From: Ruminococcus sp. YRD2003
GTDB taxonomy: Bacteria; Bacillota; Clostridia; Oscillospirales; Ruminococcaceae
Assembly: GCA_900109435.1 (NCBI GenBank)
Contig: FNZT01000019.1
Span: 1 to 46,718, forward strand
DNA: 46,718 nt
Direction of reading: 5' to 3'
Shown: positions 18,115 to 26,405 of the stretch, in pieces
How the letters are laid out: each line of letters starts with the position of its first letter
Numbering within the stretch: position 1 is the stretch's first letter
The notes under the pieces: model-generated
Told to the model about the DNA's origin: nothing
The model's input: the letters and a program-made list of their open reading frames with translations, nothing else
Databases searched by the model: none
Translations under genes and position numbers: made by a program

Positions 18115-20015
18115 TGAAAATAAAAGAATTAACGCTAAATTCAGCGGTGGATAGTTTCTTTAAGAACGACGAGAAGAACGGGCTCCAGAGGCGCCAAGGT
18201 CAGATAGCTATGTCTCAGGAGATAGCTCAGGCAATAGTTGATAATAAGTCGCTCGCTGTTGAGGCTGAGGTGGGAATCGGAAAGTCAATAGCATATCTGG
18301 TTCCGCTGGTCCTTCAGTATTTCCGTGAGCGCAAGCAGATGATAATCGCTACTTCGACAATCGCACTTCAAGACCAGCTTGAGAGCGATATACTCAATGT
18401 GCTTGAACTCTTAGGAGTCCGTGCTGATGTGGAGATTGCAAAAGGAATGAAGAATTACGTCTGCCTCGAGCGTTTCCACAGATTCACAAGAGAGCATAAG
18501 GACTACACACGGCAGTTTGACCGAGCCAAATATGGCTTACAGCTCAGACAAGATGTATATGTACCGGATGAGGTGTGGGACAAGATATGCATAAACTCCT
18601 TCGGCGATAAATGCTCTGAGTGCTCATTCCGTCATAAATGTGAATACTCTCTTATGCGTGAAAGGATAAGAAATAAGGATGAGATAGTGATCTGCAATCA
18701 GAATATGCTTGTATCACATTTCATAAAGGAAGAATCAGGCGAAGGCATATTCAAGCCGGATTTCAGCACACTGGTTGTCGATGAGGCACATAACCTCGAA
18801 AACAACTTCCGTGATGCTTTCACGACAGCATACAGCCAGAAAGAGATAAGCACCGAGGTCCTGAAGGCAACCGAAAGCAGAAAAAACATACTTTCAAGCA
18901 GGATAGTCGAGATCATTCAGATGGTGGATGACTTCTTCAAGTATCTGAAATATGATATTCATCAGCAGCAGAGCAAATCTATCGACGATATGAGAACGTA
19001 CTATTACAGACCTATCAGAGAGGTCAGAAAGCTCGTACTCAGGATACGCTCCGCTATGCTTGAGATAGAAATGCGGACCAATCGCAGACTTAACTGCCTG
19101 CAGATGTTCAGAAACCTTGAGAACAAAGGTTGCCTTGTGTGGCTGACCACCGAGAAAGGCGTTAGAGTTAATATCTGCAAAAAGGATATCCGCAGGGAAA
19201 TAGGCAGACTTCTGTTCACAGAATCCAGAAGAACTATACTTACATCGGCAACGATAACCTCACAGAATTCCGGTACACTCAGTGAGAAGTACAGGTATTT
19301 CCTGAACAATCTTGGCTGTCCTGATAACGTATGCGTTTCAGAACCTAAGAAGTCTCCGTATAACTATGATAAGCACTCAATGATGTATGTATCAGATAAA
19401 CTGCCTATTCCAATTAAGCGTAACAGGACCGCATATCGCAACGCAGCCATTAAAGAGATAGTGAAGCTTCTGAACATTACAGAGGGAAAGGCACTTATCC
19501 TCTTTACAGCCAAGGACGATATGCAGTACGTCTTTAAAAAGCTGTCAAATATGGGACTTCCATATAAGATAATGGTTCAGGACGGAAGTACGACGCAGGA
19601 ACGCAGGCTCGAAAAGTTCCAGAATAACGTGAACTCAGTTCTGCTTGGCACAGGAACCTATTGGGAAGGAATAAATATAAAGGGTGAAAGCTTATCACAG
19701 GTTATCATCTTCAAGCTGCCTTTCCCTGTACCAGATCCGATAGTGGAGTATAAAATGCGTAAAACAGAGTGTCCTCTCATGGATGTTGCCGTCCCTGAGA
19801 TGATAATAAAACTTAAACAAGGAGTGGGAAGGCTCATAAGGAGCTCCGAAGACAAAGGAATCGTATCGATTCTCGATCCAAGAGTAAGCAAAAGCCAGAA
19901 TACAGCGTATAGGGAGGATACGCTTGCATCATTACCCGAGAAGAATATAACCGAAGACATAACAGAGCTCGAAGAGTTATGGAACAGGATCAAAGAGGAA
20001 GGCAAACATGAATAA
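18114..20015 (+). CDS. DinG/XPD-type iron-sulphur helicase
   Basis: A 633-residue SF2 helicase. Walker A EAEVGIGKS is near residue 50; ATSTIALQDQL is motif Ia. An Fe-S cluster domain has four cysteines (KNYVCLERF, then CSECSFRHKCEY). The Walker B DEAH box is VVDEAHNLE near residue 223. The C-terminal motifs are ALILFTAKDD, GTGTYWEGINI and IKLKQGVGRLIRS (motif VI). Such helicases unwind DNA 5' to 3', including R-loops and D-loops. It is coupled to mazF upstream and overlaps a 59-aa gene downstream. In element A it probably supports replication or transfer of excised DNA. Confidence 0.85.
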   Translation: MKIKELTLNSAVDSFFKNDEKNGLQRRQGQIAMSQEIAQAIVDNKSLAVEAEVGIGKSIAYLVPLVLQYFRERKQMIIATSTIALQDQLESDILNVLELLGVRADVEIAKGMKNYVCLERFHRFTREHKDYTRQFDRAKYGLQLRQDVYVPDEVWDKICINSFGDKCSECSFRHKCEYSLMRERIRNKDEIVICNQNMLVSHFIKEESGEGIFKPDFSTLVVDEAHNLENNFRDAFTTAYSQKEISTEVLKATESRKNILSSRIVEIIQMVDDFFKYLKYDIHQQQSKSIDDMRTYYYRPIREVRKLVLRIRSAMLEIEMRTNRRLNCLQMFRNLENKGCLVWLTTEKGVRVNICKKDIRREIGRLLFTESRRTILTSATITSQNSGTLSEKYRYFLNNLGCPDNVCVSEPKKSPYNYDKHSMMYVSDKLPIPIKRNRTAYRNAAIKEIVKLLNITEGKALILFTAKDDMQYVFKKLSNMGLPYKIMVQDGSTTQERRLEKFQNNVNSVLLGTGTYWEGINIKGESLSQVIIFKLPFPVPDPIVEYKMRKTECPLMDVAVPEMIIKLKQGVGRLIRSSEDKGIVSILDPRVSKSQNTAYREDTLASLPEKNITEDITELEELWNRIKEEGKHE

Positions 20016-20187
20016 TACTAAACCGGGAATGGCAGACTACATGCTTGCAGTAATGAACCAGATACTTGGCACTGCTGCAGTAGAGAAGTCTGTATCAGAA
20101 ACAGAAAAGGTCAGAATTCGTGAGATTAACGAGGTTACGGTCACAGAAAGGTATATGACGATAAGAGAATGGGAGGTAAACGCATGA
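20008..20187 (+). CDS. Small protein, 59 aa
   Basis: It starts MNNTKPGMADYMLAVMNQIL and ends RYMTIREWEVNA. It has no recognised family. It overlaps the end of the helicase gene by 8 nt with AAGAGGAAGG as ribosome site, and its stop overlaps the next start. Both overlaps show operonic translation. A short helix and acidic middle suggest an accessory subunit. Confidence 0.6.
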   Translation: MNNTKPGMADYMLAVMNQILGTAAVEKSVSETEKVRIREINEVTVTERYMTIREWEVNA

Positions 20188-20279
20188 TGCACTTCATCGC
20201 AGGGGCAATGTTTGGCGGGACCGTAGGCGTTCTGGCAATGTGCCTTTGCATAGCAGCCGGAAGGGCTGATGAGGAATAA
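20184..20279 (+). CDS. DUF3789-like single-pass membrane peptide, 31 aa
   Basis: The sequence begins MMHFIAGAMFGGTVGVLAMC and ends GRADEE: one membrane helix with a glycine-rich face. It matches the DUF3789 family as I know it, tiny proteins encoded in integrative and conjugative elements of Firmicutes. GGAGG lies 8 nt before ATG 20184. Function unknown. Confidence 0.7.
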   Translation: MMHFIAGAMFGGTVGVLAMCLCIAAGRADEE

Positions 20280-20286
20280 ACGTATA

Positions 20287-20314
20287 CGGCGGTTTTCACA
20301 AATGTAAACCGCCG
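20287..20314 (+). terminator. Hairpin ending the sigma/mazF/helicase operon
   Basis: CGGCGGTTT pairs perfectly with AAACCGCCG around a 10-nt loop. The T-tract is weak, so termination may be partial. Confidence 0.6.
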
Positions 20315-20325
20315 CATTTGTTCCC

Positions 20326-20366
20326 TTTGATGATACCAATTCCGAGCAGAGTGTGGTATCCTTGTG
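20326..20366 (+). promoter_or_regulatory. Element-specific promoter or operator, copy 1
   Basis: TTTGATGATA and GTGGTATCCTTGTG, separated by 17 bp, stand 20 nt before recombinase 1. The same two blocks with identical spacing recur at 21974-22014. The layout does not fit a sigma-A promoter, which makes an alternative sigma factor (such as that at 16677) or a recombinase binding site possible. In this copy GATACCA and TGGTATC also form an inverted repeat. Confidence 0.5.
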
Positions 20367-20385
20367 TGTTGAAAGGAGGCTCAGT

Positions 20386-21927
20386 ATGGCTAATGTTACA
20401 TATATAGCTCCGGTAAAAGCCGAGAGTACGATACATAAAATACGTTGTGCGGCATACTGCCGAGTATCTTCAAGTAGCGAAGACCAGCTTCACTCCTATG
20501 CAGCGCAGGTCAAGTTCTATAGTGAGAAGTTCATAGGCTCTGAAACCGAGGAGCTTGTGGATATATACGCAGATGAAGGTATCTCCGGAACAGGCACAGC
20601 AAAGCGAACAGAATTCCAAAGACTGATCCGTGACTGCAAACGAGGAAAGATAGACCGGATATATGCAAAGTCACTTAGCCGTTTCGCCAGAAATACTAAA
20701 GACTGTCTTAATACCGTCAGACTCCTGAGAGAGCTTGGAATATCGATATACTTTGAAAAGGAAAACATCGATACAGCCAAGACCAGCGATGAACTGATGA
20801 TAACAGTTATGGGTGGACTTGCTCAGGAAGAATCAACTTCCATCTCGCAGAATATGCGGTGGAGCGTAAGAAAGCGTATGGAGAATGGTACATACGAATC
20901 ATCAGTTGCTCCATATGGATATATCAAAAAGAATGGTAAACTTGTAGTTGATCCATCAAAATCGAAAATAGTAAAAAAGATATACGAATGGTATCTTAGC
21001 GGAATCGGACTTAGCCAAATTGCTATTGAGTTAAATGAAAATGGTATACCTCCAATAAGACAAGCGAAAAAATGGTACATATTTAATATAGAATATATTC
21101 TAAAAAATGAGAAATATATTGGCAATTCATTATTGCAGAAAACTTATTATACAGACACTGTGCCTTATAAGAAAATAAAAAATAACGGTGAAAGAGACAA
21201 ATACCTGATAATAGATTCTCATGAAGCAATAATTACAAAAGACGATTTTAATAAGGTTCAGAAATTATTATCAGAAAGAGAGAATAAATACTATAACAAA
21301 AATTGTAATAAAGCAGCCTTCCGTTCAGTAATTAAATGCAGTATCTGTGGAACAATATATAAGAGGAAACGTAACAATGGCATATATTATTGGTCCTGTA
21401 CAAATCATGATAATCATGCTGATAACTGTAAATCAAAACCAATACCTGAAGAAACGATAAAGCAAGCCTTCGTTTCAATGTGCAATAAGCTGATACAGCA
21501 CTATCGAGAAATACTTCTCCCCTTACGTCGAAGCTTACAAGAACTTAATATGCGCCGTTTCAGCGGTAATACTAAAATAATAGATATACATAAGAATATC
21601 GCCGATATCAAGGAACAGCGTCATGTCCTATCCAGACTCAGGAAAAAAGGCTTCATGGATGAGAAGAAGTACAACGAAAAGCTCACTGAACTGGAAAGTC
21701 AGCTTGCAAGGCAAGAACGAGAGCTGAAAAAGACAGCTAAGGCGGATAACGAGGATGACACTCTCGAGCAGCTTGATATCCTTATAGACAGCATAGAAAA
21801 ACAAGATAATATCACTACGGAGTTCGATGAAGAACTATTCGGGATCATAGTTGAGCGGATAATAGTCAGAGACAAAAGCCTTGAATTCATACTTATATCG
21901 GGCTTATCACTCAAAGAGAATATATAA
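20386..21927 (+). CDS. Large serine recombinase 1
   Basis: A 513-residue protein. The catalytic domain begins IRCAAYCRVSSSSEDQLHSY, with the nucleophile Ser in CRVS, followed by DEGISGTGTAKR and YAKSLSRFARNT (catalytic Arg). The Recombinase domain (VAPYGYIKKNGK ... IYEWYLSGIGLSQIAIELNENG) is followed by a zinc ribbon (IKCSICGTIY ... YYWSCTNH) and a coiled coil. GGAGG precedes ATG 20386. It is the first of three consecutive recombinase genes and is separated from the second by a terminator and a repeated promoter-like block. It probably catalyses integration and excision of element A. Confidence 0.9.
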   Translation: MANVTYIAPVKAESTIHKIRCAAYCRVSSSSEDQLHSYAAQVKFYSEKFIGSETEELVDIYADEGISGTGTAKRTEFQRLIRDCKRGKIDRIYAKSLSRFARNTKDCLNTVRLLRELGISIYFEKENIDTAKTSDELMITVMGGLAQEESTSISQNMRWSVRKRMENGTYESSVAPYGYIKKNGKLVVDPSKSKIVKKIYEWYLSGIGLSQIAIELNENGIPPIRQAKKWYIFNIEYILKNEKYIGNSLLQKTYYTDTVPYKKIKNNGERDKYLIIDSHEAIITKDDFNKVQKLLSERENKYYNKNCNKAAFRSVIKCSICGTIYKRKRNNGIYYWSCTNHDNHADNCKSKPIPEETIKQAFVSMCNKLIQHYREILLPLRRSLQELNMRRFSGNTKIIDIHKNIADIKEQRHVLSRLRKKGFMDEKKYNEKLTELESQLARQERELKKTAKADNEDDTLEQLDILIDSIEKQDNITTEFDEELFGIIVERIIVRDKSLEFILISGLSLKENI

Positions 21928-21934
21928 AGATACA

Positions 21935-21960
21935 GTGCTTTGTGAACAAAAACAAAGCAC
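21935..21960 (+). terminator. Terminator between recombinases 1 and 2
   Basis: GTGCTTTGT pairs perfectly with ACAAAGCAC across 8 nt and is followed by CTTTTTTGTT. Confidence 0.85.
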
Positions 21961-21973
21961 CTTTTTTGTTAGG

Positions 21974-22014
21974 TTTGGTGATAGATAAGACAGCGGATTT
22001 GTGGTATCCTTGTG
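21974..22014 (+). promoter_or_regulatory. Element-specific promoter or operator, copy 2
   Basis: TTTGGTGATA, 17 bp, GTGGTATCCTTGTG: the same arrangement as at 20326-20366, directly after a terminator and 19 nt before the second recombinase start. This position argues for a promoter role. Confidence 0.5.
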
Positions 22015-22032
22015 AAGAAAGGAGGTGCAGAA

Positions 22033-22929
22033 ATGGCTAAGAATCGAAGGATACCGTTCGGTTATCAGATGATTAACGGAGAGATAACGACTCATCCGAG
22101 AGAAGTATACGCAGTTTCAAAGATATTCGCTGAATATCTCAAAGGAAGAAGTATGCTTGACATATCAAAAGATCTGCAAGCAGAAGGTATACCATATCAT
22201 CCTTGTGAGGACAGCACATGGAACAAGAATATGATAAAGCGTATTCTGGAAAACGAGAAGTATCTTGGTACTGAGGTATTCCCTCAGATCATATCCCCTG
22301 ATATCTTTCACAGAGCAAATAATAAAAAGCTGAAGAAAGCGACTAACATATGCATAGTCCCCGATGAACTGAAAGAAATACGAAACATGACAATATGTGC
22401 CGAATGCAGAAAAAGGCTGTTTAGGAATCAGAACGGTACATGGACCTGCAAGTCATATCATTGCGGAGCATTTGAATTCAAAGCAACAGATCAGATGATA
22501 TTATCGGCAGTAATGAATATGCTTAACTCAGCGATAGCAAATCCGAGTCTACTGGATACAGACTCTGAGATGAGCATATATACCCCCGACGGAGAAATAC
22601 TAAAGCAGAACAATGAAATATCAAGGCTCATGGATAGCCCTGAAATAGACTATGATCGAGTGAAAAAAGCAATACTGCAGCTGGCACAACTGAAGTTTAA
22701 TTGCTGTACATATAATGACATTCCGCAGAAAACAGAGTTGCTGAAAAAGCAGCTTTCAGATAAAAAACAGCAAAACACCCTTGACATTGAGCTCTTGAAG
22801 AACTGTGCTGAATACATAACTGTCAGCCATAATGCTACAATAGGACTCGAGCTTATAAACGGTGTAAAGCTGAATAATATAACGGAGAGGAGCAGAGAAA
22901 TTGGAAGTTACGATGATACCGGCGACTAA
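22033..22929 (+). CDS. Serine-recombinase-like protein lacking the catalytic domain
   Basis: A 298-residue protein that starts directly in the Recombinase DNA-binding domain (RRIPFGYQMINGEITTHPREVYAVSKIFAEYL ... DISKDLQAEGIPY). A zinc ribbon follows (MTICAECRKRLF ... WTCKSYHCGAFEF), then a coiled coil. The resolvase N-terminal domain is absent, and AGGAGG directly before ATG 22033 shows this is the natural start, not a truncation. It cannot cleave DNA itself; a role as DNA-binding partner or directionality factor for the flanking recombinases is likely. It overlaps the third recombinase gene by 29 nt. Confidence 0.85.
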   Translation: MAKNRRIPFGYQMINGEITTHPREVYAVSKIFAEYLKGRSMLDISKDLQAEGIPYHPCEDSTWNKNMIKRILENEKYLGTEVFPQIISPDIFHRANNKKLKKATNICIVPDELKEIRNMTICAECRKRLFRNQNGTWTCKSYHCGAFEFKATDQMILSAVMNMLNSAIANPSLLDTDSEMSIYTPDGEILKQNNEISRLMDSPEIDYDRVKKAILQLAQLKFNCCTYNDIPQKTELLKKQLSDKKQQNTLDIELLKNCAEYITVSHNATIGLELINGVKLNNITERSREIGSYDDTGD

Positions 22930-24508
22930 AATGATAAGTGCTGACACCACAGATAAGTACCACCAGCTCAGAGTCGCAGCCTACTGCCGAGTCAGTACTG
23001 AGCAAGAGGAACAGCAGAACAGCTACCAGGTCCAGATAGATTACTACACTGACCTTATCAATAAGAATAAGGAATGGGAGCTAGCAGGCATATTCGCTGA
23101 CGAAGGCATATCGGGAACTCAGACCAAGAAGCGTACTGAGTTCAATAAGATGATAAGGCTCTGCAAGAAGCGGAAAATCGACCTGGTACTCTGTAAGTCC
23201 ATAAGCCGATTCGCACGAAATACAGTTGATACCCTTGAATATGTTCGACAGCTCAAGGACCTTGGCATCGGTGTTATATTCGAAAAAGAGAATATAAACA
23301 CACTGACCATGACCTCAGAGTTCATGATAGCCCTGTATGGCAGTTTCGCTCAGGCTGAGTCGGAGTCGATAAGCAAGAATGTATCATGGGGAGTAGAGAA
23401 AGCCTTCCGTGACGGAAAGGTCAGGTATAGCTATAACAATCTCTATGGCTACCGCAAAGGAGCAGACGGTAAACCGGAAATAATACCTGAAGAAGCTGAG
23501 GTGGTAAGGATAATATATAAGCTGTATCTTGACGGATCAACGCTTCGTCAGATAGCTCAGCATCTGAATGCCTTGAATATACCTAAACGTGAATATACTG
23601 AGTGGAACATAAATGGAATACATTCAATATTATCAAATGAAAAATATGCCGGAGATGCTTTACTGCATAAGACGTATACAGTTGACTGCATCACGCATAA
23701 GAAGGCCAAGAACAAAGGAGAACGTGCAAAATATCTTGTTACAGATGCACATGATGCGATAATTGACAGAGATACATATAACCTTGTACAACAGGAACTG
23801 GCTCGAAGATCATCAATGCGTAAAAAGAGTGAAAAAACATTGTCACAGCAAGGACGATATTCAGGTAAATATGCGCTAAGCGAGATAATGGTCTGCGCTG
23901 AGTGTGGATCGGCATATAAAAGGCAGATATGGAACATTCATGGAAAGAAGTGCCCGGTATGGCGATGCATAAGCAGACTTGATAATGGTAACCGCTACTG
24001 CAAGCAATCACCTTCAATTCATGAAGATAAGTTGCACAGAGCAATACTGTCAGCCATTAATGAGTACTATGACTGCAAGGATAATATAAAGGAACTGCTT
24101 AAAAGCAATGTGGAACAAGCACTGGCAGGGGTAAGCTTGAAAGAAACAAAGGAGATCCAAAAAAGGCTTCGGGAGATCGATGATGCCCGAAATGATTACA
24201 TCTCCCTTATAGCAGCCGGAACTATGGATGAAGAAGCTCTGGACGAACAGTTCCAAAAGCTCTATACTGAGGAACAGGAACTTAATTCAAGACTGAAATA
24301 TCTTGAAGAAAACAATGATATCAATGATGATCAAAAGTCTAGGATATCTCAAGCCCTTCAGATAATCGATAACAACTCTTGTGAGCTTACAGAATATAAA
24401 GATATGCTTATCAGAAAGCTGATAGAATGCGTAAAGGTAAACAGTAAGACTGAAATAACGATAATCTTTAAGGGTGGATATGAAGTAACAGCTGAAGTAG
24501 AGAAATAG
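22901..24508 (+). CDS. Large serine recombinase 3
   Basis: A 535-residue protein. The resolvase domain is complete: LRVAAYCRVSTEQEEQQNSY (nucleophile Ser), ADEGISGTQTKKR, LCKSISRFARNT. A Recombinase domain (LYGYRKGADGK ... IYKLYLDGSTLRQIAQHLNALN), a zinc ribbon (VCAECGSAYKR ... WRCISRL ... CKQ) and a long coiled coil follow. AGGAG lies 8 nt before TTG 22901, whereas the ATG at 22913 is too far away, so TTG is preferred. It is translationally coupled to the catalytic-domain-less recombinase. The triplet resembles serine-recombinase triplets known in some Firmicute ICEs. Confidence 0.88.
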   Translation: MEVTMIPATKMISADTTDKYHQLRVAAYCRVSTEQEEQQNSYQVQIDYYTDLINKNKEWELAGIFADEGISGTQTKKRTEFNKMIRLCKKRKIDLVLCKSISRFARNTVDTLEYVRQLKDLGIGVIFEKENINTLTMTSEFMIALYGSFAQAESESISKNVSWGVEKAFRDGKVRYSYNNLYGYRKGADGKPEIIPEEAEVVRIIYKLYLDGSTLRQIAQHLNALNIPKREYTEWNINGIHSILSNEKYAGDALLHKTYTVDCITHKKAKNKGERAKYLVTDAHDAIIDRDTYNLVQQELARRSSMRKKSEKTLSQQGRYSGKYALSEIMVCAECGSAYKRQIWNIHGKKCPVWRCISRLDNGNRYCKQSPSIHEDKLHRAILSAINEYYDCKDNIKELLKSNVEQALAGVSLKETKEIQKRLREIDDARNDYISLIAAGTMDEEALDEQFQKLYTEEQELNSRLKYLEENNDINDDQKSRISQALQIIDNNSCELTEYKDMLIRKLIECVKVNSKTEITIIFKGGYEVTAEVEK

Positions 24509-24565
24509 AGCAATATATGCTTAACTGTCGATAAGAACGCCTATCTTGATTTTTAAAGTAAAAAT

Positions 24566-24600
24566 CCCTGCAAAATGATTATTAAAATCAAATTGCAGGG
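24566..24600. terminator. Bidirectional terminator
   Basis: CCCTGCAA pairs with TTGCAGGG, with further pairing inside, between the recombinase gene (+) and the XRE gene (-). T-tracts flank both sides. Confidence 0.8.
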
Positions 24601-24607
24601 TATGTTT

Positions 24608-24850
24608 TTATTTGATCTCTTGCTCAAGATTGTAGAATAATTCAGAATCAAAGAATTCAGGAAGTGAGATATTAAAACCATCACAAATCATTTTGATCGT
24701 AACAATACCTGGATTCTTACTTACGCCGTAGATGATATTCTTGATAGTTGAGGGTGGTATGGCAGACAGGTTTGCAATACCATTCATAGTAATATCCTTT
24801 TCTTTGCAAAGCTCTAAAATTCGAGCTGCAACAGCTTCTCTTGTGATCAT
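24608..24850 (-). CDS. XRE/Cro-CI-type repressor
   Basis: An 80-residue protein, nearly all helix-turn-helix: AARILELCKEKDITMNGIANLSAIPPSTIKNIIYG. The turn lies at LSAIPPSTIKN. A small acidic tail follows (FFDSELFYNLEQEIK). GGAGGG precedes the ATG on the minus strand. Three copies of a TATATA-centred palindrome lie in its upstream region, overlapping promoters in both directions, so it very likely represses itself and the rightward promoter towards the tyrosine recombinase. In the sequenced orientation the strong promoter at 25235-25263 points towards this gene. Confidence 0.85.
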   Translation of the reverse strand: MITREAVAARILELCKEKDITMNGIANLSAIPPSTIKNIIYGVSKNPGIVTIKMICDGFNISLPEFFDSELFYNLEQEIK

Positions 24851-24859
24851 ACGCCCTCC

Positions 24860-24969
24860 GTCTATATATAGTCCTTTTTATCAGTATAGGATATTTAAGA
24901 AAAAAATGTAGTCTATATATAGACTTTTGTAAAATGGTGTGTTATAATGATGTAGGCTATATATAGACT
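24860..24969. promoter_or_regulatory. Three operator palindromes of the XRE repressor
   Basis: AGTCTATATATAGACT (24910-24925) is a perfect 16-bp palindrome. A 14-bp version (GTCTATATATAGTC) lies at 24860-24873 and a 15/16 match at 24954-24969. They cover the start region of the repressor gene and both sides of the rightward promoter. Confidence 0.8.
24920..24948 (+). promoter_or_regulatory. Rightward promoter under XRE control
   Basis: TAGACT (24920-24925) overlaps the perfect palindrome; after 17 bp comes TATAAT (24943-24948), with the third palindrome just downstream. It reads towards 25.3 kb. The transcript soon meets GGAGG and a TTG that stops after three codons, then a 33-codon frame with no normal start (about 24983-25087), perhaps a gene remnant. 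Confidence 0.6.
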
Positions 24970-25083
24970 ATGGAGGAAACAAATTTGTTATATTAAGCTA
25001 ACGCCTATTCAAAAAATAATCGAGTTTGACATATACGGTCGTACTCTAATCGATAAATACTATTCACTTGTACCGTGTCAGTT

Positions 25084-25112
25084 TTGACGGTCGGATTACG
25101 TTTTAGGATAAA
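25084..25112 (+). promoter_or_regulatory. Promoter reading into the recombinase segment
   Basis: TTGACG (25084-25089), 17 bp, GATAAA (25107-25112). It lies outside the inverted repeats and points right, into the tyrosine recombinase gene in the sequenced orientation. Confidence 0.5.
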
Positions 25113-25187
25113 TAGTAATTGGATAAGGTTTTGAATCATTTCTCAGGCAAAAAGCATGAAAAATAAAAAAATCGCATCAGACCGTTT

Positions 25188-25212
25188 TTCGTAAAACACA
25201 GTCTTTTGCGAA
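25188..25212. repeat. Left recombination site of the invertible segment
   Basis: TTCGTAAAA, 7-bp overlap CACAGTC, TTTTGCGAA: two 9-bp arms that are inverted repeats of each other (8 of 9), the classical architecture of a tyrosine recombinase core site. The same site occurs in opposite orientation at 26385-26409; over 25189-25213 versus 26384-26408 24 of 25 bases match. Confidence 0.85.
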
Positions 25213-25234
25213 ACCTTCCAAATAAGTTGTTTTT

Positions 25235-25263
25235 ATTATATCACCCTAATCCGGTGATGTCAA
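25235..25263 (-). promoter_or_regulatory. Full-consensus promoter inside the invertible segment
   Basis: On the minus strand TTGACA (25263-25258), exactly 17 bp, TATAAT (25240-25235). The spacer contains the palindrome TCACC-N7-GGTGA, a likely operator. In the sequenced orientation it points left across the recombination site towards the XRE gene; after inversion it would point right into 26410-26669 and the operon. Confidence 0.8.
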
Positions 25264-25301
25264 GCATTTTTATAAAAAATAATTGCATATGGGAGGAAAA
25301 A

Positions 25302-26405
25302 ATGAAGGACTATAATATCTACCTCAGAAAAGACGGTCGGTGGGAAGGACGTATCCCTAAACCATCAGAGAACGGAAAGAGAAAATACAAAAGCTTTTTT
25401 GGGCCGTCAAAAGAAGCTGTAAGGCTAATGATCGATGAATTCTTTCGAGAAAAGAGTAAAGATATTTCGTTGCGATTCAATCAGATATATCAGGAATGGT
25501 TCAACGGAGTTAAGTACCATATAAAGGAATCGACCGCAGCAAACTATACGATGAAAGCTGATAAGCATCTTATCCCTATATTCGGGGAATTAGATATATC
25601 CAAGATCTGTGAAACAGATATACATAGCTTTATTGATTCAAGAAAAAGGATTGGACTATCAGATAGATATATTTCGGACATCATTTCATTGATGAGATCA
25701 GTCTGTAAGTACGCCTCAAGGAAGTATCAGGTGAACAATCCATTGAGTGATATACGTCTATTCAAGCGTAAGCAGGCAGAAGTTCGGATACTTGATAGAA
25801 AAGAGTATGGTAGATTAGCTGAATATGTAATGAAGAATCATAGCAGAACTAATCTAGGAGTAGCTATAGCTATGGGAACAGGTTCAAGAATCGGTGAGCT
25901 CTGTGCCTTCCGTGGGAGGGACATAGACTATGAAAAACGTATTTTGACCGTCAATAATACGATCCAGAGAATTCAGATAAAGAATGGTGAGAGGAAAACT
26001 AAGCTTCTCATTTCTGAGCCGAAGAGTGATTCTTCAAAAAGAGTTATTCCAATACCTGAAGAATTGATCTCGTATTTAGAAGAATTCAAGGTTAAAGATG
26101 ATGAATTCATTCTTTCTGGGACAGATAAGCCGATTGAACCTAGAACGATGCAGAACAGATTTGCACGTATACTCAATAACGTAAATCTGCCGTCAGTACA
26201 TTTCCATTCACTTCGTCATTACTTTGCTTCGGATTGCGTAAGACTTGGATTCGATATTAAGTCTCTGTCCGAACTGCTGGGACATTCAAACGTCGAAATA
26301 ACGCTGAATAGATATGTTCACAGTTCATTTGACCAGAAACGTGAATACATGGATAGGATAAAGTTTTCCGTGAAAAACACTACTTTCGCAAAAGACTGTG
26401 TTTAA
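25302..26405 (+). CDS. Tyrosine recombinase (phage-integrase family)
   Basis: A 367-residue integrase. The N-terminus has an arm-binding-like domain (YNIYLRKDGRWEGRIPK), then a SAM-like core-binding domain (FNQIYQEWFNGVKYHIKESTAANY), then the catalytic domain: Arg in AMGTGSRIGELCAFRGRDID, Lys in the beta-hairpin region (ISEPKSDSSKR), HSLRHYFASDC (H-x-x-R), LLGHSNVEITLNRYVH (His and nucleophile Tyr). The catalytic set is complete. GGGAGG lies before ATG 25302; a longer frame from TTG 25206 would start inside the left recombination site and has no ribosome site. The gene ends within the right recombination site. It probably recognises those two sites, though it may also integrate the element. 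Confidence 0.88.
   Translation: MKDYNIYLRKDGRWEGRIPKPSENGKRKYKSFFGPSKEAVRLMIDEFFREKSKDISLRFNQIYQEWFNGVKYHIKESTAANYTMKADKHLIPIFGELDISKICETDIHSFIDSRKRIGLSDRYISDIISLMRSVCKYASRKYQVNNPLSDIRLFKRKQAEVRILDRKEYGRLAEYVMKNHSRTNLGVAIAMGTGSRIGELCAFRGRDIDYEKRILTVNNTIQRIQIKNGERKTKLLISEPKSDSSKRVIPIPEELISYLEEFKVKDDEFILSGTDKPIEPRTMQNRFARILNNVNLPSVHFHSLRHYFASDCVRLGFDIKSLSELLGHSNVEITLNRYVHSSFDQKREYMDRIKFSVKNTTFAKDCV

Noticed and set aside
24983..25087. 33-codon frame with K-L-T-P-I-Q after the XRE-controlled promoter
   Set aside because: Only an ATT could start it, and the GGAGG leads to a TTG that stops after three codons; kept as a possible remnant only.
25206..25301. Longer tyrosine recombinase starting at TTG 25206
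   Set aside because: The start lies within the left recombination site, and GGGAGG directly before ATG 25302 marks the normal start.
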